Shown: piece after piece, positions 56,791 to 64,000 of the stretch
Numbering within the stretch: position 1 is the first letter of the stretch
How the letters are laid out: every line of letters begins with the position of its first letter
Assembly: GCF_001040845.1 (NCBI RefSeq)
Contig: NZ_CP011941.1
Span: forward strand, 2,050,790-2,114,789
Direction: 5' to 3'
DNA: 64,000 nucleotides
Source: Synechococcus sp. WH 8020
GTDB lineage: Bacteria; Cyanobacteriota; Cyanobacteriia; PCC-6307; Cyanobiaceae
Notes under the pieces: generated by a model
What the model saw: the letters and a program-made list of their open reading frames with translations, nothing else
Databases searched by the model: none
Told to the model about the DNA's origin: nothing
Made by a program: the position numbers and the translations under genes

Positions 56791-59373
56791 ATGCTGAGCA
56801 CCTATCGCGAGAACGCCAAGGAACGGGAAAATCAGGGCATCCCGCCGCTTCCTCTTGATGCCGCTCAGACCCAGGCCTTAACGGAACTTCTGCAGAAGCC
56901 ACCAGCGGGGGAAGAGCAGACCTTGCTGCACCTCTTAAGTGAGCGCATTCCTCCCGGCGTCGATGAAGCGGCCTACGTCAAAGCAACCTGGTTGAGTGCC
57001 GTCGCCCAAGGCAACGCATCCAGCCCCTTGATAACCCCGTTGGAAGCGGTGCAACTACTCGGCACCATGGTTGGTGGGTACAACGTGGCTGCACTGATCG
57101 AACTGCTCAAGCATCCGGACGAGACGCTTGCAAGCTGTGCCGTTCAAGGGCTAAGCCGCACCCTCTTGGTCTACGACGCTTTCAATGACGTCATGGAGCT
57201 GGCCAGCAGCAACCGTTACGCCCAACAGGTGGTGGACAGCTGGGCTGCAGCGGAATGGTTTACCCAGCGAGATCCACTGGCCAAAGAGATCACCGTCAGC
57301 GTGTTCAAGGTGGACGGCGAAACCAACACCGACGACCTCTCACCAGCCACCCACGCGACCACACGTCCAGACATCCCCTTGCACGCCCTGGCGATGTTGG
57401 AAACCCGTGATCCAGAGGGACTCAACACGATCGAAACCCTCAAGCAGAAAGGACATCCCGTGGCCTATGTGGGTGATGTGGTCGGCACGGGAAGCTCTCG
57501 AAAAAGCGCCATCAACTCCGTGCTGTGGCATACCGGCAATGACATCCCCCACGTTCCCAACAAGCGCGCTGGCGGGGTGATCATTGGCGGCAAGATTGCG
57601 CCAATCTTTTTCAACACAGCGGAAGATTCAGGCGCCTTACCGATCGAGTGTGATGTCAGCGATCTGAACACCGGAGATCTGATCACGATTCGCCCTTACG
57701 CCGGCACGATCGAACGCGATGGCAGGGTGATCAGCCATTTTGAACTCAAGCCGAGCACGATCAGCGACGAAGTTCGTGCTGGTGGTCGCATCCCACTGAT
57801 GATTGGCCGCGCGCTCACCGACAAGGTGCGCAGCCAACTTGGACTTCCCCCTTCTGAAACGTTCATCCGGCCTAGTGCTCCTGCAGACACTGGCAAAGGC
57901 TTCACCTTGGCTCAAAAAATGGTGGGCAAAGCCTGCGGTCTTCCAGGAGTCCGTCCAGGCACAAGCTGTGAACCACTGATGACCACCGTTGGCAGTCAAG
58001 ACACCACCGGGCCGATGACCCGGGACGAAATGAAGGAGTTGGCCTGCCTTGGCTTTTCCGCCGATTTGGTGATGCAGAGCTTCTGCCATACAGCCGCTTA
58101 CCCCAAACCAGTGGACCTGCAGACCCAGAAAGATCTACCTGATTTCTTTGCCCAACGCGGCGGTGTCGCCCTTCGCCCCGGTGACGGCATCATCCACAGC
58201 TGGCTCAATCGCATGCTCTTGCCCGACACCGTGGGCACAGGGGGTGACAGCCACACCCGGTTCCCCCTGGGGATTTCTTTCCCAGGGGGTTCCGGGGTTG
58301 TGGCCTTTGCTGCCGCCATCGGCGCCATGCCCCTCGACATGCCCGAATCGGTCTTGGTGCGGTTCAGTGGCTCTCTTCAGTCGGGGGTCACACTCCGCGA
58401 TGTCGTGAATGCGATCCCCTGGGTTGCGATCCAAAAGGGCCTGCTCACCGTGGAAAAAGCCAACAAGAAAAACGTCTTCAATGGCCGAATCATGGAAATT
58501 GAAGGGTTGCCAGATCTCAAGCTGGAGCAGGCCTTCGAGCTCACGGACGCCTCGGCCGAACGCTCTTGCGCAGGCTGCACCATCAAACTCTCCGAAAGCA
58601 CAGTGAGTGAATATCTGAGCAGCAATGTGGCGCTGCTCAAAAACATGATTGCGCGCGGCTACAGCGATGCCCGCACCCTGGCGCGACGGATCAAGGTGAT
58701 GGAGGACTGGTTGGCCAACCCCCAACTCCTCGAAGCGGATGACGACGCTCAATACGCCGAAGTGATTGAGATCAATCTGGATGAACTCACCGAGCCCGTT
58801 CTCGCCTGCCCGAACGATCCCGACAACGTGAAACTGCTTAGCGAAGTGGCTGGGGAAGCCGTTCAGGAGGTGTTCATCGGCTCTTGCATGACCAACATTG
58901 GCCACTACCGCGCGGCGGCCAAAGTGCTCGAAGAGGCCGGCGACATCGCCGCCAGGCTTTGGGTTTGCCCGCCCACGCGCATGGACGAGGACATGCTCAA
59001 GCAAGAGGGCTACTACGCCACGTTTGAAGCAGCCGGCAGCCGCATGGAAATGCCAGGCTGCTCGCTTTGCATGGGAAATCAAGCACGGGTCGGGGACAAC
59101 ACCACGGTGTTCTCCACCAGCACCCGCAACTTCAACAACCGGCTTGGCAAAGGCGCACAGGTCTTCCTGGGAAGCGCCGAATTAGCAGCTGTCTGTGCCC
59201 TGCTCGGGCGCATCCCTACACCCGAGGAGTACCAGAGGATCGCCGCTGAAAAAATCGACCCACTCTCCGCAGAGCTCTACCGCTATCTCAACTTCGACCA
59301 AATCGATAACTTCGTTGAACAAGGTCGGGTGCTGAGTGCTTCAGAACAAGCGGAGGTCATGGCCGGCGCCTGA
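56791..59373 (+). CDS. acnB: Aconitate hydratase B
   Basis: AcnB, 860 residues, interconverts citrate and isocitrate in the TCA pathway. The N-terminal HEAT-like domain ([20 protein letters not shown]) precedes the swivel domain, the order specific to AcnB. The [4Fe-4S] cysteines lie in [15 protein letters not shown] and [14 protein letters not shown] (about 750-765). ATG 56791 is chosen; an in-frame ATG at 56734 would add 19 atypical residues. Strongly preserved length and motifs. Confidence 0.96.
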   Translation: MLSTYRENAKERENQGIPPLPLDAAQTQALTELLQKPPAGEEQTLLHLLSERIPPGVDEAAYVKATWLSAVAQGNASSPLITPLEAVQLLGTMVGGYNVAALIELLKHPDETLASCAVQGLSRTLLVYDAFNDVMELASSNRYAQQVVDSWAAAEWFTQRDPLAKEITVSVFKVDGETNTDDLSPATHATTRPDIPLHALAMLETRDPEGLNTIETLKQKGHPVAYVGDVVGTGSSRKSAINSVLWHTGNDIPHVPNKRAGGVIIGGKIAPIFFNTAEDSGALPIECDVSDLNTGDLITIRPYAGTIERDGRVISHFELKPSTISDEVRAGGRIPLMIGRALTDKVRSQLGLPPSETFIRPSAPADTGKGFTLAQKMVGKACGLPGVRPGTSCEPLMTTVGSQDTTGPMTRDEMKELACLGFSADLVMQSFCHTAAYPKPVDLQTQKDLPDFFAQRGGVALRPGDGIIHSWLNRMLLPDTVGTGGDSHTRFPLGISFPGGSGVVAFAAAIGAMPLDMPESVLVRFSGSLQSGVTLRDVVNAIPWVAIQKGLLTVEKANKKNVFNGRIMEIEGLPDLKLEQAFELTDASAERSCAGCTIKLSESTVSEYLSSNVALLKNMIARGYSDARTLARRIKVMEDWLANPQLLEADDDAQYAEVIEINLDELTEPVLACPNDPDNVKLLSEVAGEAVQEVFIGSCMTNIGHYRAAAKVLEEAGDIAARLWVCPPTRMDEDMLKQEGYYATFEAAGSRMEMPGCSLCMGNQARVGDNTTVFSTSTRNFNNRLGKGAQVFLGSAELAAVCALLGRIPTPEEYQRIAAEKIDPLSAELYRYLNFDQIDNFVEQGRVLSASEQAEVMAGA

Positions 59374-59392
59374 CTCGCTTCCGCGCAAAACC

Positions 59393-60802
59393 ATGTCTGC
59401 AGCTAGCGAACTGAAAGAAAAACAAGATCCATCCGGTTCGAGTCGGAGCATTCGCCGGCTGCTTGAACGCCGCTGGCTGGTTGTTGTGCTCGCCTTGATG
59501 TTCACGGGCCTTGGCGCAGCCCTCACAGGGGTGTTGTTCAAGGGAGGCATCAAAGTTTTAGGTGGCTGGCGCCTGGAACTTCTGGCAGACCTTCCCGCTT
59601 GGGCCGTTCTGCCTGGCTTAGGTGCAACAGGTGGTTTGGTGTCTGGATTGCTGGTCTCTCGGCTGGCACCATCAGCAGGTGGATCCGGAATCACCCACAT
59701 CATGGGATTCCTGAACCATCGGGCCGTTCCGATGGGTCTCAAGGTGGGCTTGGTCAAATTGGTTGCGGGAATCGTCGCCATCGGCAGTGGCTTCCCCCTC
59801 GGGCCGGAAGGTCCCGCCGTTCAGATGGGGGGATCGGTGGCCTGGCAACTGGCGCGTTGGCTAAGAGCACCTGCGGCATTCCGTCGCGTGATCGTTGCCG
59901 CGGGCGGTGGAGCAGGGATTGCGGCCGTGTTTCATGCTCCTATTGGCGGATTTTTCTACGCCATTGAGGAATTACTGCACTCCGTAAGACCAGTCGTAAT
60001 GCTGCTGGTGATCGTCACCACCTTTTTGGCAGATGCCTGGGCGGATGTATTGGGGTTAACGGGTTTAAGCACGGGTGGTAGCGGGCTGAACACTGGCCTT
60101 GGCTTTCAGCTGGAGAAGGAATACGAACCACTGGTGAGGTTTTTGCCCATCGATCTGGGATACCTGATCGGACTGGGCGTTGTTGTGGGTGTGTTGGCCG
60201 AGCTGTATTGCCGCTATGTCATCGCCATGCAGAAACAGGGGCATCGGTGGTTCGGCGACCGCCTCGTTCTGCGGATGGTGATCAGCGGAGCACTGCTGGG
60301 TGGGGTGTATTCATGCCTCCCCTCAGAATTTCACAACCTCGAGGGCTTACAGAACCTCATCGGTGATGGGAAAGCTGATATTCCAATGGCGCTAGGCACC
60401 TTTGTGGTGCTCTTTTTCAGTACGGGATTAGCAGCGGCGTCTGGTGCACCCGGAGGCTTGTTTTTCCCAATGCTGACCCTGGGCGGTGCCATCGGCCTCG
60501 CCTGTGGGATTTGGGTGGAAGCACTGACTGGCCACGTCCCCAGCACCTATGTCTTTGCAGGGATGGGAGCCTTCGTAGCCAGTTGTTCACGCACACCGAT
60601 TACGGCCATGTTTTTGGCCTTCGCTCTCACCAAGGATTTGTTGGTCTTAAAACCAATCCTGGTGGCCTGCTTAGCGAGTTTTCTGATCGCACGCCTGTTT
60701 GATCACCGCTCGATCTACGAACGACAGATGGGACTTGAGTTGCTGGAAGAAGATCACCTCCAAGCCGAAAACGAACGTCGGAGAGGCCTGCACGATGAAT
60801 GA
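59393..60802 (+). CDS. ClC-family chloride channel/transporter
   Basis: Membrane protein of 469 residues in the ClC family. AGGSGITHIM (about 92-101) corresponds to the GSGIP chloride motif, with Thr for Pro, and PLGPEGPAVQMG (about 131-142) to the gating GxEGP motif, with the gating Glu kept. GAPGGLFFPMLTLGGAIG (about 350-367) is the third selectivity segment. It could be a channel or a proton exchanger. ATG 59393 starts 19 bases after the acnB stop. Confidence 0.92.
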   Translation: MSAASELKEKQDPSGSSRSIRRLLERRWLVVVLALMFTGLGAALTGVLFKGGIKVLGGWRLELLADLPAWAVLPGLGATGGLVSGLLVSRLAPSAGGSGITHIMGFLNHRAVPMGLKVGLVKLVAGIVAIGSGFPLGPEGPAVQMGGSVAWQLARWLRAPAAFRRVIVAAGGGAGIAAVFHAPIGGFFYAIEELLHSVRPVVMLLVIVTTFLADAWADVLGLTGLSTGGSGLNTGLGFQLEKEYEPLVRFLPIDLGYLIGLGVVVGVLAELYCRYVIAMQKQGHRWFGDRLVLRMVISGALLGGVYSCLPSEFHNLEGLQNLIGDGKADIPMALGTFVVLFFSTGLAAASGAPGGLFFPMLTLGGAIGLACGIWVEALTGHVPSTYVFAGMGAFVASCSRTPITAMFLAFALTKDLLVLKPILVACLASFLIARLFDHRSIYERQMGLELLEEDHLQAENERRRGLHDE

Positions 60803-60935
60803 GAAGGCTCGACGCGACCCCGTGCCTTTCAAGCACCAAAGCCCGAAACATCAGAACCAAGCAACGAAGACTGAAGATTGCGCTGGCAATGACAGTGCAT
60901 CAAATAGCGGATCAAGGCGGTTTATTGAGAAGTAG
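60795..60935 (+). CDS. Possible 46-residue hydrophilic protein
   Basis: Short frame whose ATG (60795) overlaps the end of the ClC gene by eight bases (ATGAATGA). The peptide (MNEKARRDPVPFKHQSPKHQ...) is charged, Gln/Ser/Lys-rich and without hydrophobic core. Only the overlap with its neighbour supports translation; it may be chance. Confidence 0.25.
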   Translation: MNEKARRDPVPFKHQSPKHQNQATKTEDCAGNDSASNSGSRRFIEK

Positions 60936-61080
60936 CACTGATTAAAACCACTTAACCACTTAGACACCAAAGCAGAATGCAGAAGAGCATTTACTAAGAA
61001 GGGTTAATTCAAATCTAAAAAAAACAGAAGTGTCGTACCTACGCCGATCTAGAGTTTGTTAACGACAGCATTGATCCCCG

Positions 61081-61707
61081 ATGGATCGCGCAGTTACCTG
61101 GCTAGATGAGCTACTCAATCTTTCTCTAGTAGCAAAGAATACATTCAGAAAAAGGTCACTTCAAAAGGGATTATCCGAAACCTCAAAATCCCCATGGCAG
61201 CCAGAAGGAACCAATTCGCTCGCTTTTGAGAAAACCCCTGAGAACTATGAGTTTGCTAATAAAGCAAATAGATCGATTGAAATTACTAACAAAAACGAAA
61301 TCTCGTTATCATCATCTATTCACACCAACCTAAGCAATTCGTCTAAGAAAGAAGGCTGTCGAACGCGAAGCAATGAGCACTCTAGTGTCAACAGTTTCAC
61401 TGACTCAGGCGCATACTTTAACCCTTCATGTTCACGAGTAAATCTGTTGAGTGAGGGCAGCAATGTCTTAAAGGCATTCGCGCCGCATGAATGGGAAGCT
61501 CAATTCGCCGACGGGCTTTCATACCACCACCGACGACGACTGCCCCAATTCAAGACTCCAATCACCGCGAGCGACAAAAAGAAGCTTGAACGAGACAAAG
61601 CAGATTGGTTTCAACCAATCAATTGCTGCACTTTAAGTCAAGAATGCATCCCTCATCTTTACAAGGGGTCAGGCATATGCGACAACAGGACTCAATTGTT
61701 GGATTAA
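61081..61707 (+). CDS. Orphan Ser/Asn-rich hypothetical protein
   Basis: A 208-residue frame that I cannot assign. The first 35 residues look helical (MDRAVTWLDELLNLSLVAKN...). The middle (about 36-125) is low-complexity, rich in Ser, Asn and Lys. The last 80 residues are more protein-like, with HEWEAQFADGLSYHHRRRLP and KKKLERDKADWFQPINCC. No ribosome-binding site is obvious before ATG 61081. It may be the remains of, or an accessory to, the protease gene 92 bases downstream. Confidence 0.45.
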   Translation: MDRAVTWLDELLNLSLVAKNTFRKRSLQKGLSETSKSPWQPEGTNSLAFEKTPENYEFANKANRSIEITNKNEISLSSSIHTNLSNSSKKEGCRTRSNEHSSVNSFTDSGAYFNPSCSRVNLLSEGSNVLKAFAPHEWEAQFADGLSYHHRRRLPQFKTPITASDKKKLERDKADWFQPINCCTLSQECIPHLYKGSGICDNRTQLLD

Positions 61708-61798
61708 CAGTCACGCCTGTAGCACTTCAACACTTAACAAAAACCTTAGCAAGTCCAACAGTCAATCAATTGCCAAAGCTGAACCCAAGGCAAAACCC

Positions 61799-63981
61799 AT
61801 GAAATCTTCTCAAAACTTTTTAGCTGCGGCTCTCGAGCTCATCAAAAAAACTAGGCGTTCAAGAACTTCAATCCCAGAGGAATGGCTGAGTTATTCGGGA
61901 GAAAATGAGGACAAATCAAGAGCAAGAGAATTAGCAGAAGAAGCGAGTTCACTTGAACCCTCAAGCAGTACGCCATTGAACAGAAAAGTAATACCTTTGC
62001 CTAGCAATACAAGCAAAGAAATTATCCTCGAAGCCACCTCATTGTCAATCCAGAAAATACCTTATGAACAAGCTAAGCAGACATTGCTGAACAAAGAGTT
62101 TACCTTAAGCAGTAACTCAAATTCGATCGAGCCTCAAGGAGACCCAACAGATACTTATTATTACGTACAATGGGGCCTTGAAGATACAGAGTTTGGAAGC
62201 AATGCAAATGCAGCATGGGATCTTGGAATAACCGGCTCACTTTCAAACGTCATTGGGGTGATAGACACCGGAATAGACTACAAACACCCTGACCTACACT
62301 TAAACATTTGGCTCAACCCGGACGAAATCCCAGATGGAGTTGTTGATAGCAACAATGATGGAATAATCACATTTCATGACCTAAATCACAGCAGCAACTT
62401 ATCATTTGCTTGGGATCTTGATCCAATAGGAAGCTATGGACATGGCTATGTCGATGCAGGAGATCTACTTAACAACAACATCTGGATTGACGGCATTGAC
62501 AATGAAAGCAACGGATATATAGATGATTTAATCGGATGGGACTTTGCTAATGATGACAATGACCCTTTTGACGACAATTTTCATGGCACTCATGTTGCTG
62601 GAACAATTGGAGCGCTTTCAAATAATCAACAAGGAGTCGCTGGTGTCAACTGGGATATTCAATTAACACCTCTCAAATTTCTTAATGCGGATGGAAGCGG
62701 TTCTACTCAGGGAGCAATTGATTCCATAAACTATTTTAATGATGCTGCCAGTAGACACGATTCATTATTCACGAACAATGGTAATGCCCGCTACTTAGCA
62801 ACAAATAACTCCTGGGGTGGAGGGGGATACAACTCAGCTCTTGATGCATCAATACAGGAAGGAGCAGAACTCGGCATTATTTTTGTAGCTTCTGCAGGCA
62901 ATGACGCAAGAAATAACGATCTAGTTGGATATTATCCTGCGAACTATCAGGCAATTCACAACAATGTGGATCATGTTATTTCAGTTGCATCAATTGATGA
63001 AACTGGAGCAGCTTCCTCATTCAGCAACTATGGGACTGAGACTGTGGATATCGCAGCTCCTGGAGGCAGCATTGGCTCAACGTCGCCAAATAACAGATAT
63101 GTGTATTCATCGGGGACTTCGATGGCAGCTCCACATGTATCAGGAGCACTAGGACTTTTAGCAAGCAAAAATTCACAAGCCACGAGTACAGAGCTAATCC
63201 AAGCTCTGTACTCTGGCGCGGATCAGGACAATAATCTCAGCAACATATCAAAAGGTGGCAAACGCTTAAATATAACTGGCTCACTAGATGTATTGCCTCA
63301 GAATAACACCATAGCTGCGCCTACCCTCGCCATTGCTGCTGACTCACCAACACAAAATGAAGGTGATCAAAACAGCACTGCTTTCTCTTTCACCGTCACC
63401 AGAGAAGGTGATCTCTCGAATGACAGCTCCGTTCTCTGGTCTGTCATCAATGACTCAACAACTGATAATGATTTCTTAAATGGCTCTCCTCTTTCCGGAG
63501 AGATCTTTTTTACGGATGGTAGTGCATCTCAAACCATCACAGTTAATGTCGCAGGAGATACACAAGTCGAAACGAATGAAACCTTCTCTGTGGTTCTTTC
63601 TTCGGCCAACAACGCAACCATTAATACTGCTTCTGCATCAGCAATCATCATTAACGATGATCAAGTGCCGGCGCCTACCCTCGCCATTGCTGCTGACTCA
63701 CCAACACAAAATGAAGGTGATCAAAACAGCACTGCTTTCTCTTTCACCGTCACCAGAGAAGGTGATCTCTCGAATGACAGCTCCGTTCTCTGGTCTGTCA
63801 TCAATGACTCAACAACTGATAATGATTTCTTAAATGGCTCTCCTCTTTCCGGAGAGATCTTTTTTACGGATGGTAGTGCATCTCAAACCATCACAGTTAA
63901 TGTCGCAGGAGATACACAAGTCGAAACGAATGAAACCTTCTCTGTGGTTCTTTCTTCGGCCAACAACGCAACCATTAATAC
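61799..63981 (+). CDS. Large subtilisin-like protease with Calx-beta repeats, 3' end missing
   Basis: The frame opens at ATG 61799 and stays open to the adapter at 63982, so 727 codons are visible. The S8 triad is Asp156 (VIGVIDTGIDYKHPD), His262 (FHGTHVAGT) and Ser441 (SSGTSMAAPHVSG), with Asn368 (SAGND). Residues 1-125 are a hydrophilic pro-region without a Sec signal. Asp/Asn-rich insertions (DSNNDGII, DGIDNESNGYIDD) look calcium-binding. From residue 507 come Calx-beta modules (LAIAADSPTQNEGD ... TETFSVVLSS-like), one full and one cut. The start overlaps a small upstream frame by ATGA. Probably a type I-secreted adhesin-protease (inference); the true C-terminus lies outside. Confidence 0.88.
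63317..63981 (+). repeat. Tandem 354-base Calx-beta repeat, second copy truncated
   Basis: Unit one is 63317-63670 and unit two runs from 63671 to the end of genomic sequence at 63981 (311 bases). By eye I find no difference between them over the shared length. The period is 118 codons, so each unit encodes one Calx-beta domain plus linker. Such identity means recent duplication, ongoing conversion or an assembly effect. Confidence 0.92.
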
Positions 63982-64000
63982 CTGTCTCTTATACACATCT
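63982..64000. other. Sequencing-library (Tn5/Nextera mosaic end) adapter sequence
   Basis: The last 19 bases are CTGTCTCTTATACACATCT, the exact reverse complement of the Tn5 mosaic end used in transposase-based libraries. In the preceding repeat unit the base after ATTAATAC is T of TGCTTC, whereas here the adapter begins, so genome ends at 63981. Confidence 0.96.

Noticed and set aside
58135..59082. 315-codon open frame on the minus strand
   Set aside because: Antisense to acnB, rich in His, Arg and Gly as expected from reversed coding sequence, without any recognisable domain.
63480..63833. 117-codon open frame on the plus strand
   Set aside because: It is exactly one repeat period long (354 bases) and comes from reading the Calx-beta repeat in another frame.

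Overview
The window looks like part of the chromosome of a marine picocyanobacterium of the Synechococcus type (inference). The signs are compact, heavily overlapping genes, a cyanobacterial urtABCDE urea transporter, ferredoxin-dependent nitrate and nitrite reductases (narB, nirA) with the cyanobacterial helper narM, an NrtP-type nitrate permease, cyanase, NtcA-type promoter boxes, and two group 2/3-like sigma-70 factors. I saw no tRNA, rRNA, CRISPR array or transposase. Both ends are cut: a sigma factor gene is open at base 1, and the last 19 bases are a sequencing-library adapter sequence rather than genome.

Bases 1-4.7 kb hold a sigma factor, a Dps ferritin, a short-chain dehydrogenase, pyrG and queE. 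Bases 4.9-13.2 kb form a protein-export locus: a subtilisin-like protease without a Sec signal and with a tryptophan-rich repeat tail, a 0.7-kb spacer rich in repeats and palindromes, a tightly coupled parvulin / ABC exporter / HlyD adaptor operon, and, convergent to it, a periplasmic ecotin-type protease inhibitor. Bases 13.2-17.7 kb carry queC, pabB, pabC (queuosine and folate precursors) and an amino-acid permease.

Bases 17.7-48.9 kb are a large nitrogen-assimilation region. In order: urtEDCBA; ureGFE divergent from ureDABC; a glutamine amidotransferase gene translationally coupled to ureC; a three-gene module of circularly permuted ATP-grasp, alpha-E and transglutaminase-like proteins (a predicted peptide-ligation system of unknown product); moaA-mobA; nrtP-narB with narM convergent; moaC-moeA, moaED and moaB for the molybdenum cofactor of NarB; cobA and a CbiX-like chelatase for the siroheme of NirA; nirA; a formate/nitrite-family transporter; a HEAT-like protein; and cynS. 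Urea, nitrate, nitrite and cyanate would all be converted to ammonium. I found NtcA-like boxes at urtA (box, 23-nt spacing and -10), between ureE and ureD (perfect GTAN8TAC) and at nirA (box, 23-nt spacing and near -10).

Bases 49-60.8 kb are mostly housekeeping: a TrpD2-like phosphoribosyltransferase, an MFS exporter, ppk1, a second sigma factor, a phytol/dolichol-kinase-like protein, DAHP synthase, acnB and a ClC chloride channel. Bases 61-64 kb hold an orphan Ser/Asn-rich reading frame and the 5' part of a second, larger subtilisin-like protease. Its Calx-beta repeats are identical at DNA level over 311 bases, and the sequence stops inside the second copy at the adapter.
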